A stretch of DNA of 64,000 nucleotides from DATMER01 sp040349255 (GTDB taxonomy: Bacteria; Acidobacteriota; Thermoanaerobaculia; Multivoradales; UBA5704). The notes under the pieces were generated by a model, which made no database searches, had not been told where the DNA came from, and saw nothing but the letters and a program-made list of their open reading frames with translations. Below are positions 8,261 through 16,215 of this stretch, piece by piece. A program made the translations under genes and the position numbers. The stretch spans positions 1-64,000 of the forward strand of contig JBEQUE010000111.1 of assembly GCA_040349255.1 (NCBI GenBank), read 5' to 3'. Positions within the stretch are counted from its first letter, which is position 1. Each line of letters opens with the position of its first letter.

Positions 8261-9073
8261 ATGACACCGCGAACTTATCGACCCAGTCCTTTTGTGGCCG
8301 CCATGGCGGTCTTCCTGCTCGTCATCGCCGGCAGCGCCGGCACCGCGGCCGCCCGCGGCGGCTTCAACCTCGTCTCACTGGACCAGGAGTGGGGGATGCG
8401 CGACCAGCTCCGCTCCCAGGTGGCCCAGGAGATGCGCCTCGTCAAGGACAGCGACGCCCTGGCCTACATCAATCTGGTCGGCCGGCGGATCGCCAGCCAG
8501 ACGCCGTACGGCAACCGGCGCTGGGACTTCGGCATCGTGAACGACAACTCGGTGAACGCCTTCAACCTGCCAGGCGGCCTGGTCTACGTCAACTCCGGCC
8601 TGATCGCGCAGGCGGACAGCCTGGACGAGCTGGCCGGCGCGCTCGCCCATGAGATCGGCCACGGCGCGGCCCGCCACGGCACGCAGCTCATGACGCGGGC
8701 TTACGGCTACAACGCGCTGGCTGGCCTGCTGCTCGGCCGCAACCCCAGCCAGGGCAAGCAGATCCTGGCCCAGGTCGTGGGCGCCGGCGCGATCAACAGC
8801 TACAGCCGCGGCGCCGAGCTGGAGGCGGACCGCCTGGGCGTGCACTACACATATCAGGCCGGTTACGACCCGCGGGGCATGGTGAACCTGTTCGAGGAGC
8901 TGTTGCAGGAGCGGTCGCGGCGACCGAGCCGGGTGGAGCAGTTCTTCGCCAGCCACCCGCTGACCGAGGACCGGATCCGGACGGTCGAGGCGGAGGCTTC
9001 GCAGCTCCCGCGGAAGGCTTCGCTGACCCACGACACCCGCAACTACCAGAGCTTCCGGTCTGAATTGCGCTAG
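8261..9073 (+). CDS. M48 family zinc metalloprotease (periplasmic, BepA/YfgC or Oma1-like)
   Basis: A 270-aa exported protease. An N-terminal signal peptide (hydrophobic ~residues 9-30, cleavage near TAAARG) leads into an M48 catalytic domain with the zinc motif H130-E131-I-G-H134 and the third ligand in ELEADRLG (E188). NLPGGLVYVNSGLI precedes it, as in Ste24/BepA-type enzymes. Such proteases degrade misassembled envelope proteins. No TPR domain follows, so it is a minimal secreted M48 protein. It has a good ribosome site (GAGGAGGTAA) and is preceded by a sigma-54 promoter, suggesting activator-dependent, probably stress-linked expression. Confidence 0.9.
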   Translation: MTPRTYRPSPFVAAMAVFLLVIAGSAGTAAARGGFNLVSLDQEWGMRDQLRSQVAQEMRLVKDSDALAYINLVGRRIASQTPYGNRRWDFGIVNDNSVNAFNLPGGLVYVNSGLIAQADSLDELAGALAHEIGHGAARHGTQLMTRAYGYNALAGLLLGRNPSQGKQILAQVVGAGAINSYSRGAELEADRLGVHYTYQAGYDPRGMVNLFEELLQERSRRPSRVEQFFASHPLTEDRIRTVEAEASQLPRKASLTHDTRNYQSFRSELR

Positions 9074-9082
9074 AAACGACAA

Positions 9083-9110
9083 GCCCCGGCGGGAAGGGTC
9101 CCGTCGGGGC
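9083..9110. terminator. hairpin between convergent protease and csp genes
   Basis: GCCCCGGCGGGA and TCCCGTCGGGGC form a 12-bp stem (one G-T pair) with a 4-nt loop. It lies 10 nt after the protease stop and 27 nt from the cold-shock gene stop. The flank is T-containing rather than a clean U-run, so it may act as a bidirectional terminator. Confidence 0.55.
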
Positions 9111-9136
9111 ACGCGTGCTATCGGGCAGGAAGGGCT

Positions 9137-9343
9137 TCAGGAGATCTTGACGACGTTCTTCGCCTGGAGACCCTTCGGCCCTTCAACCACTTCGAAGGTC
9201 ACCTTGTCGCCCTCGCTGAGGGTGCGGAAACCCTCGGCAATGATGGAAGCGTGATGGACGAAGACATCCGGCCCCTGCTTCCGAACGATGAACCCATAGC
9301 CCTTCGCATCATTGAACCACTTGACCACACCTTCTTCGGCCAT
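9137..9343 (-). CDS. cold shock protein (CspA family)
   Basis: A 68-aa single cold-shock domain binding single-stranded RNA/DNA. It begins MAEEGVVKWFNDAKGYGFI and carries RNP1 (KGYGFI) and RNP2 (VFVHH); length and sequence are typical. The chosen ATG has AAGGAG at a good distance; a start seven codons upstream would place the ribosome site inside the coding region. A long untranslated leader is expected for this family and there is ample room for it upstream. Confidence 0.95.
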   Translation of the reverse strand: MAEEGVVKWFNDAKGYGFIVRKQGPDVFVHHASIIAEGFRTLSEGDKVTFEVVEGPKGLQAKNVVKIS

Positions 9344-9754
9344 ACTCTCTGCTCCTTGAAACAAGTGTTTCTGTTGTGCCGCGTCACTGCGGCAACCTCC
9401 GCCCCTCGCCAGAGGGACAAGAAAACAACGAAAAGGAACTCCTTCAGCTCTCCTCTCGAACGGAGCGGTCTCGCCCGGGCGGCCGCAGGCTCTCCCGGCC
9501 TCCTCTCCGATCCGCGGCTCTCTCCGACGTTCCGGTTCTCATGAAGGTACTCCGGGATGGGTCGGGGATTTGGGTGTGCTGCGGGAGGGAAGATGGAGGT
9601 CAGGCCGGCGCTGTGTCCTAAACCACGTCCAAGCTCGTTACCATTCGATGTCGAGATGGTGACATCGGTGGAGGGAAAAATCAAGGGGTGGGCAGACGGC
9701 TCCCGGGAGCGGACGGTACAATCCCGGTCGAAGCGCTCTTTGGAGGAACACGAT
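9344..9754. other. 411-bp intergenic region: csp leader and yceH promoter
   Basis: No gene is recognised here. A small hairpin (TGCCGC-N6-GCGGCA, 9377-9394) lies in the presumed cold-shock leader. A TACAAT -10-like box at 9717-9722 points toward the YceH-family gene. The rest shows no strong repeat or conserved RNA fold that I can recognise. Confidence 0.5.
9717..9722 (+). promoter_or_regulatory. -10 box (TACAAT) of yceH-like gene
   Basis: TACAAT 32 nt before the TTG start. The start of transcription near 9729 would leave a ~26-nt leader containing the GGAGG ribosome site. The -35 is not evident. Confidence 0.4.
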
Positions 9755-10399
9755 TTGGCCTCGACGCGCATCCCCAGACAGCTCGATTCCGTGGAAATCC
9801 GGGTCCTCGGCGTGCTGCTCGAGAAGGAGCAGACGACGCCCGAGGTCTGCCCGCTGACCGTGAACGCCGTCCTCGCCGGCGCCAACCAGAAGACGAACCG
9901 CGACCCGGTGATGGAGCTGACCGAGGAGCAGGTGGTCGACGCCCTGGAGCGGCTGCGCCAGGAGGTTCTGGTCTGGAGAACGGAGGGCGCCCGCAGCGAG
10001 AAGTGGCAGCAGAGCGTCGTCCGCCGCTGGGGCCTGGAGCGGGCGGGCAAGTCGCTGATGACGCTCCTCCTGCTGCGCGGGGCCCAGACGCCCGGCGAGC
10101 TTCGCACCCGCAGTGAGCGCATGCACCCGTTCGCCACGGTCCAGGAGGTCGAGGAGGCCCTGCAGCGCATGGCCGGCATCGACGAGCCGCTGGTCCGCGA
10201 GCTGCCGCGCCGGCCCGGCCAGAAGGAGACCCGCTGGGTCCACCTGGTCGGCGAGGTCGCTGAGGCGCCCGAACCAACCGTGGCTGAGGCCCCGGAGCGG
10301 CCGGCTACAGGAGGGCTGTCGGCCCGGGTGGAGCGCCTGGAGGAGCTGGTGGCCGGGCTGGTGAAGGACATGGAGGAGCTGAAGCAGCTCCTGAGTTGA
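9755..10399 (+). CDS. YceH family protein (DUF480)
   Basis: A 214-aa protein with tandem winged-helix domains of the DUF480/YceH family. The signature is EIRVLGVLLEKEQTTPE, followed by CPLTVNAVLAGANQKTNRDPV; a short coiled coil ends the protein (~185-214). E. coli YceH is essentially the same length. The start is set at TTG because GGAGG lies 8 nt upstream, a TACAAT promoter box precedes it, and the resulting length fits the family; upstream in-frame codons add an unrelated ~60 residues. Function is unknown in the family; transcriptional regulation is possible from the fold. Confidence 0.85.
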   Translation: MASTRIPRQLDSVEIRVLGVLLEKEQTTPEVCPLTVNAVLAGANQKTNRDPVMELTEEQVVDALERLRQEVLVWRTEGARSEKWQQSVVRRWGLERAGKSLMTLLLLRGAQTPGELRTRSERMHPFATVQEVEEALQRMAGIDEPLVRELPRRPGQKETRWVHLVGEVAEAPEPTVAEAPERPATGGLSARVERLEELVAGLVKDMEELKQLLS

Positions 10400-10450
10400 T
10401 CCCGTTCCCCCTCTCCCCAGCCCTCTCCCCCGTGCCGGGGGAGAGGGAGC
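10397..10450. repeat. 54-bp palindromic repeat, copy 1
   Basis: The 54 bases from the YceH stop codon onward (TGATCCCGTTCCCCCTCTCC... to ...GGGGGAGAGGGAGC) recur exactly, inverted, at 32073-32126. The core CCCTCTCCCCC-GTGCC-GGGGGAGAGGG is a perfect 11-bp stem. It may double as a terminator. Confidence 0.85.
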
Positions 10451-10451
10451 C

Positions 10452-11504
10452 TCAGACCACCTCGATCCCCGCCGGCCCCTCCACGACCTCGCCGATCTCG
10501 GCCGCTTGGTGGCCGCTGGCCTTCAGGGAGTTCAGCAGCTCCCGGACCTGTTCCGGCGGAGTGGAGAGCAGCAGCCCGCCCGAGGTCTGGGGGTCGAAGA
10601 GCACCGTGCGGCGGACCGGATCCAGGCCCACCCGGTCGACGAGGACCGGCGCCACGTTCGCCTCGTTGGGTTTCGTGCTGCCGGTGGAGACGCCCATCTC
10701 CACGAGGCGATAGAAGTTGTCGTGGACCGGCAGGCTCCCGAAGACGATCCGGATCCCCACGCCGGACGCCTTCGCCATACCGAGCGCGTGGCCGGCGAGA
10801 CCGAAGCCGGTGACGTCGGTGGCGGCGCGGACCCCGTGGAGCAGGGCCATGCGGCTCGCCTCGGCGTTGAGCCTCTCCATCTCCTGGAGCGCCGGCTCCA
10901 GGGCGGCCTCGTCGATCCGGTCCTTCTTTAAGGCGTTGATCAGCACGCCCGTTCCCAGCGGCTTGGTGAGGACCAGGCGGTCGCCCGGCCGGGCCTTCGC
11001 GTTGGTGAGGAGTCGGTTGCGGTCCGCCTCGCCGACCACGGCCAGGCCGTACTTGAGCTCCGGGTCTTTGACCGAATGGCCGCCGAGGAGCGCCGTGCGG
11101 GCCTCGGCGAGCGTCGCGGCGGCCCCCTCCAGGATGCCCTGGAGCGCGGGCGCGTCCTCCTGGTCCAGCTCCGGGAAGCAGCAGAGGTTGAGCGCGAAGA
11201 GCGGCCGGCCGCCCATGGCGTAGACGTCCGAGAGCGAGTTGGCCGCCGCCACCCGGCCGAAGCGGCGCGGGTCGTCGCAGACCGGGGTGATGAAGTCGGC
11301 CGTGGCCACCAGGGCGTGCTCGTGGAAGCTGTAGACCCCGGCGTCGTCGCCGGTCTCCGGACCGACGAGGATCCCCTGATCCCGTCCGGCGAGGCGGACG
11401 AGCGGGCCGATCATCTCGGAAAGGTCCCCCGGACCTATCTTGGCCGCTCAGCCACCGGTGGTGGCGCAGGCCGTGAGGCGGAATTTCCGCCGGAACAGTG
11501 CCAT
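10452..11504 (-). CDS. selD: selenide, water dikinase, selenocysteine-containing
   Basis: Selenophosphate synthetase (selenide + ATP to selenophosphate), 350 aa when the in-frame TGA at 11448-11450 is read as selenocysteine. The N-terminus then reads MALFRRKFRLTACATTGG-U19-AAKIGPGDLSEM, the glycine-rich loop where SelD carries catalytic Cys or Sec followed by an essential Lys (K22). Downstream are TADFITPVCDDPRRFGRVAA, NSLSDVYAMGG, GGHSVKDPELKYGL and LFDPQTSGGLL, all standard SelD motifs. A conventional call would begin at Met31 and lose the active site. A SECIS-like hairpin follows the UGA. A TACAAT box lies 8 nt before the ATG with no ribosome site. It is divergent from aquaporin. Confidence 0.93.
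11418..11439 (-). promoter_or_regulatory. bacterial SECIS-like hairpin in selD
   Basis: Starting 10 nt after the UGA on the minus strand, AGGTCC-GGG-GGACCT forms a 6-bp stem with a G-rich loop. It is extended below by a T.T mismatch (a bulged U) and two more pairs. The loop starts 17 nt after the UGA with G at its first position, within the spacing described for SelB-binding bacterial SECIS elements. Confidence 0.6.
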
Positions 11505-11512
11505 GGCTGCGG

Positions 11513-11518
11513 ATTGTA
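11513..11518 (-). promoter_or_regulatory. -10 box (TACAAT) of selD
   Basis: TACAAT ends 8 nt before the selD ATG and no Shine-Dalgarno is present, so the mRNA is probably leaderless. It also supports this ATG over in-frame starts inside the aquaporin gene. Confidence 0.5.
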
Positions 11519-11574
11519 TCCGCTGGGTGTATTCTTTCCGCGTCTTCTTTTCCCACAGATCGACGGAGGGCTGC

Positions 11575-12243
11575 ATGTACGACAAGCTTTCGACGTCTCT
11601 GCTTGCGGAGTTCATCGGCACCTTCGCCCTGATCTTCATCGGGGCGGGAGCCGGTGCGTTGGGCGAGGCCGGGCTGGTGGGCGTCGCGTTCGCCCACGGC
11701 CTGGTGATCATCGGCTTCGCCTACGCCTACGGGCACATCTCCGGGACGCACATCAACCCGGCGGTGACGCTCGGCGTCTGGGCGGCCGGCAAGATCGACA
11801 CGGCCCGGGCGTTCTCCTACATCTTCTTCCAGCTCCTGGGCGGCGTGGTGGCGGCGTTCACGCTCTCCTGGGTCCTGGGGAGCCGGCAGGGCAACCTCGG
11901 GGCCACGCTCCTGGCCGACGGCGTAAGCCCGGCGGTCGGCGTGGTGCTGGAGGCGATCCTGACCTTCTTCCTGGTCAACGCGGTCATGAACGCGGGGATC
12001 AGCGGCAAGGCCACCATCCCGGGCGGCCTCGCCATCGGCTTCACCCTGACCTTCTGCATTCTGATGGGCGGCCCGCTCACCGGCGCCAGCCTCAACCCGG
12101 CGCGGAGCCTCGGACCCGCGATCGCCTCCGGCAACTTCGCCAACCTCTGGGTCTACTTCGTGGGCCCGATCCTCGGCGGCGTGGCCGCGGGCGTCCTCTA
12201 CAAGGCGGTCTTCGAAGAGCGCAAGGCCGCGGCCCGGCGCTGA
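11575..12243 (+). CDS. aquaporin / MIP family channel
   Basis: A 222-aa inner-membrane channel with six transmembrane helices and both NPA boxes: GTHINPAVTLG in loop B and GASLNPARSLGPAI in loop E. The residue after the second NPA is the conserved Arg of the selectivity filter. Length and the absence of the aquaglyceroporin insertions suggest a water channel, though substrate cannot be settled by eye. The start MYDKLSTSLLAEFIGTF is preceded by GGAGGG; an in-frame ATG further upstream would run into the selD promoter. It is convergent with the next membrane-protein gene, only 7 nt apart. Confidence 0.93.
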   Translation: MYDKLSTSLLAEFIGTFALIFIGAGAGALGEAGLVGVAFAHGLVIIGFAYAYGHISGTHINPAVTLGVWAAGKIDTARAFSYIFFQLLGGVVAAFTLSWVLGSRQGNLGATLLADGVSPAVGVVLEAILTFFLVNAVMNAGISGKATIPGGLAIGFTLTFCILMGGPLTGASLNPARSLGPAIASGNFANLWVYFVGPILGGVAAGVLYKAVFEERKAAARR

Positions 12244-12250
12244 GCCGAAG

Positions 12251-13639
12251 CTACCTCTCGGGCAGCACGTCCGGCCACCACCCCTTCGGGTCGTTCACCG
12301 GCAGGGGACAGGTGGCATGGACGTGCAGCTCGTGGAGCATCCGGTGGTCGTGCCGCAGGGCGAGCCCGAAGCTGTCCGACCCGTCGTGGCCGGCGCAGCG
12401 ATAGTGCGTGCTGCCGAGCGGGATCAGGACCAGGAGGACGACCGAAGCGGCGGCGTAGATCCACACTCCGCGCGCGGCGCGAGCCGACCACCGGCCGCTC
12501 CTCAGGAGCGGGCCCGTCCAGAGCACGAGCGGCAGCACCGCGGCGTGAAGGACGATCAGCGCCTGCCACATCATGATGGTCGTCGGCGACAGGGCGAAGA
12601 CCACGGCCGCCGCGCCGAAGGTCCAGAACGCGTACCCCTTGAGCCACGTCCGCTCTGAGGCCTCGGCTGGAAGCCGTCGCCGGAATTGACGCCAGCGGCG
12701 CCAGAGCCGCAGGTTGGCCTGGAGAGGGAAGATGACCGTCATCAGGCCGAACAGGCCGACCACGACCGAGACCTCGTGGCCGATCCGCGCTCCCGGCTCC
12801 GGAGCCAGGAAGTCGCCGAAGTCGAAGCGCGTCATCTTCTCCGACAGGTAGAGCGACGAGTAGCGCAGCCAGTAGAGGATGCCGCGCAGCAGGGGGAAGA
12901 CGTAGATGAGGCCGCGTCCGAGAAATCCCTTGTCCGCGTCCGTCAGGATCGCCGGCTGCGCCAGGAGATCCCGGATCCATGGAACCAGGGGGACTGCGGC
13001 CACCATGGCGCCCAGGGTGCCGGCGGTCCAGTGCGGCCGGAAGTAGCCCCTCAGCCAGAGCAGCAGCGAGGAGACGGCCAGCAACAGGAACGAGGCATGG
13101 ATCTGGAAGGCCAGCACCAGCGTCAGGCCCAGGACCAGGGAGGGTCCGAACCGGGCGCGCTCGCGTTGGACGAGGCAGGCCCAGAGATGGATGGCGCCGG
13201 CCAGGAACAGGTAGTTCGGGTTCCAGAGGAAGGCCGAGAAGTACATCCGCCACGGGTTGAGCCAGTAGACGACGGCGAAGACCGCGCGCTCGGCCGGGCT
13301 CAGGATCCTGCGCAGCGTCCGGTCCAGGAGCCAGAAGGCCAGCACGTGGAAGAGGAGGATGACCGACGTGGCCGCCCGGTGGTCGCGCCAGACCATCAGG
13401 GGGAGGCCGACCAGCACGCTCGTGATGCCGCCCGGCGCCTTGCCGCCGGTGGACATCGGGTTGCCATAGGAGATCCAGCGCCCCTCGTCCGCCAGGAGCC
13501 ACCCGCGGGCCAGAAGATTGAGCTGGTCGCCGCCCACCTGGCTGCGGAAGACCATGAAGACCGAGATCGCCAGCCCGAGGACGAAGGCGGCCCCAACGAA
13601 ACGGGAGGCGTCGCGGTGGGAGAGGTGTCGGAGGTCCAT
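12251..13639 (-). CDS. polytopic membrane protein, GT-C glycosyltransferase-like
   Basis: A 462-aa integral membrane protein with about 10 hydrophobic helices. The first loop, after TM1, contains an acidic/polar patch (VGGDQLNLLARGWLLADEGRW). This looks like the catalytic external loop of ArnT/PMT-type GT-C enzymes that use lipid-linked sugars, where an Asp/Glu sits in this loop. The match is weak, so the family is a suggestion only. The short C-terminal tail is rich in His and Cys. It is divergent from another large GT-C-like membrane protein, 43 bp away, and the pair may serve the same envelope pathway. Confidence 0.6.
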   Translation of the reverse strand: MDLRHLSHRDASRFVGAAFVLGLAISVFMVFRSQVGGDQLNLLARGWLLADEGRWISYGNPMSTGGKAPGGITSVLVGLPLMVWRDHRAATSVILLFHVLAFWLLDRTLRRILSPAERAVFAVVYWLNPWRMYFSAFLWNPNYLFLAGAIHLWACLVQRERARFGPSLVLGLTLVLAFQIHASFLLLAVSSLLLWLRGYFRPHWTAGTLGAMVAAVPLVPWIRDLLAQPAILTDADKGFLGRGLIYVFPLLRGILYWLRYSSLYLSEKMTRFDFGDFLAPEPGARIGHEVSVVVGLFGLMTVIFPLQANLRLWRRWRQFRRRLPAEASERTWLKGYAFWTFGAAAVVFALSPTTIMMWQALIVLHAAVLPLVLWTGPLLRSGRWSARAARGVWIYAAASVVLLVLIPLGSTHYRCAGHDGSDSFGLALRHDHRMLHELHVHATCPLPVNDPKGWWPDVLPER

Positions 13640-13667
13640 AGGCTAGCCGGGGGACAGCGGGCAAGGA

Positions 13668-13673
13668 TACTCT
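13668..13673 (+). promoter_or_regulatory. -10 box (TACTCT) of membrane protein gene
   Basis: TACTCT ends 9 nt before the ATG at 13683, with no ribosome-binding site between. It lies in the 43-bp divergent spacer. Confidence 0.35.
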
Positions 13674-13682
13674 GGGGCCTCC

Positions 13683-15632
13683 ATGAAGAGGAAGGAGCGC
13701 TGGCTCATCCTGGCGGCGACCATGCTGTACGCGGCGCTCGCCCTCGTCTACCTGCGGCCGGTCTGGTCCGTCTGGCAGGATCGGATCGCGCCGGGCACGG
13801 AAGACTCCCTGTTCAACCTCTGGGTCCTCAAGTGGAGCGCCCACCAGCTCCGCCTCGGCCTGCCCGATCTCTGGGACGCGAACATCTACTGGCCGACGCG
13901 CGGCACGCTGGCGCTCTCGGACCACCTGCTCGGCCCCGCGCTCCAACTCGTCCTGTTCGAAGCGGTCGTTCCCAACGCGATCGCCGGCTACAACTTCCTC
14001 TTCTTCACCTCGTTCGTGCTCACCGGCCTGGTGGTGTGCTGGGTGATGCGCCGCAGCGGGGTCTCCTGGATCGCGGCGGTCCTGGCCGGGGTGATGTACG
14101 CCTTCTCTCCGTTCCGGATCAGCCAGCTCAACCACATCCAGATCCTCCTGGCGCAGTGGGTACCGCTCACGCTCTGGTTCTGGGACCGGCTCCTGGCTGA
14201 GAGAAAGGTCCGGCACGCGGTCCTCTTCCTGGTCTTCTATCTGCTCAACGTGAGCGGTGGCGCCTATCTGGCCTACATGGTCCACATCCCGATGCTGGTG
14301 CTCCTGGCCAACCGCGCCGCGGTCCACGGCCGGGAGCTGGTGGATCGCCGCTCGCTGCGGGTGCTCCTGCCGGTCGGCGTGGTCGCGCTGGCAGCGCTGG
14401 CGCTGGTCTTCCTGCCCTACGTCCGGATCGGGAGGGAGATGGGGCTCACCCGCGGGCCGGCGGAAGCGGGCAAGCTCGGAGCCACGACCCTGAGCTGGCT
14501 CGCCCCGGCGCGGAGCTCGCTCTGGTTCGGTCCGGTGGCGAAGTCCTTCATGAAGCGCCGGCTCGGTCCGGCCTCCGAGCCATTCTTCCGCACCGAGAAC
14601 TCCCTGTTCGCCGGGATCGTTCCGAGCCTCCTGGCCGGCGTCGGCCTCTGGGCGGCCTGGCGCCGGAAGCGAGTCCCGCCGTCTCCGCTGGACCTCGGCC
14701 GGAAGGTGATCCTGGGGCTGCTGCTCGCGCTGGCCGCCGCAGCCTGGATCGCCGGCGACGTCCTGACCCTGCTCGGCGAGGGCAAGGAGAAGGTGCCGCC
14801 GTGGACGATCCCGGCCTGGACCGGGTTGTTCCTGGGCGGAGTCGCGTCGCTCGCCGTCTGGGCCTGGCTGCGCTGGATGTGGGGCTGCGGTCCGGTGCTC
14901 CGTTGGCGGGAGATGGACCCCTGGACGCGAGGGCTCGCGCTCTCCGCCGTTGCCTGTTTCGCGCTGGCTCATCCGATCGCCTATGTCCCGATGATGCGCG
15001 TGCTTCCGGGCCTGGACGGCATGCGGGTGCCGGCGCGCTTCGCGGCCTTCGTGTCGCTGGCCGCCGTCTTGTTCGCGGCGAAAGGCCTCGACTTCCTCCT
15101 GGACCGGCTCAGGACGAGGCCGGCCCGTCTGGCCCTGGTCGGCGTGTTGTCGCTGGTCCTGGCCGCCGAGCTCGCGCCGCGGCCGGTCCGCTGGGCGCGC
15201 CTGGAGCGGGAGGAGGCCTTTCCGGAGGTCTACCACTGGCTCGCCGGCCGGCAGGACGTGCGGTCGCTGATCGAGTTTCCGGTCCGGCCGACCTCGGCCG
15301 AGATCGTCTACATGTACTACTCGACCCTGCACTGGAAGCCGATCGCGAACGGCTACAGCGGCTACCACCCGAAGAGCTTCGAGGCCCTGACCGCGCGCAT
15401 GCGTCTCCTGCCGGATGCCGCCGGCCTGGACCTCCTGGAGGACCTGTGGATCACACACCTCGTGGTCCACACGAAGGCCTTCCAGGGCCGGATGGCGATG
15501 CTGCGCCGCTGGGAGAAGGAGTACGTGGGAAGCCGGCTGGAGCTGATCCACGACTCCGGCGAGGCGCGGGTCTACCGGCTCAACGCAGCGGCTGAGCCGT
15601 CAGCCGGACTCCGAGAGCCTTCGCCACCTTGA
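13683..15632 (+). CDS. large polytopic membrane protein, YfhO/GT-C-like
   Basis: A 649-aa protein with roughly 11 membrane spans and a soluble C-terminal domain from ~510. The early loop APGTEDSLFNLWVLKWSAHQ precedes a GT-C-like helical core; the pattern resembles hypothetical GT-C/YfhO-type proteins of Acidobacteria and other envelope-rich phyla. No donor or acceptor can be named. Its 3' end overlaps the convergent antitoxin gene by 53 bp, so the last ~17 residues (SAGLREPSPP end) may not be ancestral. It is divergent from a second GT-C-like protein. Confidence 0.65.
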   Translation: MKRKERWLILAATMLYAALALVYLRPVWSVWQDRIAPGTEDSLFNLWVLKWSAHQLRLGLPDLWDANIYWPTRGTLALSDHLLGPALQLVLFEAVVPNAIAGYNFLFFTSFVLTGLVVCWVMRRSGVSWIAAVLAGVMYAFSPFRISQLNHIQILLAQWVPLTLWFWDRLLAERKVRHAVLFLVFYLLNVSGGAYLAYMVHIPMLVLLANRAAVHGRELVDRRSLRVLLPVGVVALAALALVFLPYVRIGREMGLTRGPAEAGKLGATTLSWLAPARSSLWFGPVAKSFMKRRLGPASEPFFRTENSLFAGIVPSLLAGVGLWAAWRRKRVPPSPLDLGRKVILGLLLALAAAAWIAGDVLTLLGEGKEKVPPWTIPAWTGLFLGGVASLAVWAWLRWMWGCGPVLRWREMDPWTRGLALSAVACFALAHPIAYVPMMRVLPGLDGMRVPARFAAFVSLAAVLFAAKGLDFLLDRLRTRPARLALVGVLSLVLAAELAPRPVRWARLEREEAFPEVYHWLAGRQDVRSLIEFPVRPTSAEIVYMYYSTLHWKPIANGYSGYHPKSFEALTARMRLLPDAAGLDLLEDLWITHLVVHTKAFQGRMAMLRRWEKEYVGSRLELIHDSGEARVYRLNAAAEPSAGLREPSPP

Positions 15633-15882
15633 GCACTGTGTCGAACCGAGGCTTGGCGCCCGGCGCGAGAGCCTTGTACAAGCTCTCACGGCCAAGGCCG
15701 GAGTCCTTGGCCACCTGCGCCATGCCGCGGGCCCGAGCGACATCGCCCAGGGCGAGCAGCAGCAGGTCCGGATCTTCCGTCTCCAGCACCGCCGTCATGT
15801 ACTCGGCAACGGCCGCATCGTCGGTCAGGTAGCGAGCCGCATCGAACGGCACCAGCTTGACTGGCTCCTTGGGCTTGCTCAT
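15580..15882 (-). CDS. HigA-like antitoxin (putative addiction module antidote)
   Basis: A 100-aa helix-turn-helix protein of the addiction-module antidote family. An N-terminal stretch PFDAARYLTDDAAVAEYMTA binds the toxin; an XRE-type HTH follows (AQVAKDSGLGRESLYKALAPG), ending TVLKVAKALGVRLTAQP. It lies downstream of, and overlaps by 4 nt (ATGA), its toxin, which is the higBA order. The HTH protein probably represses the operon through the palindrome upstream of the toxin. Its end overlaps the convergent membrane-protein gene by 53 bp. Confidence 0.88.
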   Translation of the reverse strand: MSKPKEPVKLVPFDAARYLTDDAAVAEYMTAVLETEDPDLLLLALGDVARARGMAQVAKDSGLGRESLYKALAPGAKPRFDTVLKVAKALGVRLTAQPLR

Positions 15883-16181
15883 GTCTCAGCCTCCAACCTC
15901 CTGAGGAGCGCCTGCGCGCGCCGAATGTCCCTGGACTGGGATGACTTGTCTCCGCCGGCAAGCATGATGATCAACAGGTTCCCTCTCCGAGTGAAGTAGA
16001 GCCGGTAGCCAGGTCCAACATCCACTCGCATCTCGGAGAGAGAAGCTCCGATCGACTTCCAGTCTCCAAGGTTGCCCGCCTCGGCTTGACGCAAGCGCGC
16101 AGCAATACGCACCTGGGCCTTGCGGTCCGCGAGCCTATCGAGCCAATCCTGGAACTCCTGTGTGAGCAGGACGGAAAACAC
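15879..16181 (-). CDS. RelE/HigB-like toxin (addiction module killer)
   Basis: A 100-aa toxin of the RelE/ParE superfamily, addiction-module-killer subgroup. FQDWLDRLADRKAQVRIAARL is the N-terminal helical pair, LSEMRVDVGPGYRLYFTRRG the beta-sheet core with the family's conserved Arg/Tyr, and LLIIMLAGGDKSSQSRDI the end of the domain. These toxins usually cleave mRNA on the ribosome. The start is GTG; it sits about 7 nt past a TACACT -10 box, so its mRNA should be leaderless. It is first in the operon, with the antitoxin downstream. Confidence 0.88.
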   Translation of the reverse strand: MFSVLLTQEFQDWLDRLADRKAQVRIAARLRQAEAGNLGDWKSIGASLSEMRVDVGPGYRLYFTRRGNLLIIMLAGGDKSSQSRDIRRAQALLRRLEAET

Positions 16182-16187
16182 AGATCG

Positions 16188-16215
16188 AGTGTATCCATAT
16201 GGATACGCCTGTCAA
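16188..16215 (-). promoter_or_regulatory. higBA-type promoter with operator palindrome
   Basis: On the minus strand TTGACA (16215-16210), a 16-nt spacer and TACACT (16193-16188) form a near-consensus sigma-70 promoter. The spacer holds a perfect 16-bp palindrome GTATCCATATGGATAC (16191-16206), an obvious site for the HTH antitoxin. Repressor there would cover both promoter elements. Confidence 0.75.

Noticed and set aside
9655..10399. Upstream ATG for the YceH-like gene
   Set aside because: It would add ~33 residues without similarity and place the -10 box and GGAGG inside the coding region; TTG at 9755 fits the family length.
10452..11414. selD as a 320-aa gene starting at Met31
   Set aside because: This form lacks the catalytic Cys/Sec and Lys; the upstream frame with UGA restores the full conserved N-terminus.
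11448..11711. 87-aa minus-strand ORF ending at the TGA
   Set aside because: It is the N-terminal part of selD read with the UGA as stop; its first ~69 residues lie antisense to the aquaporin gene and its promoter.
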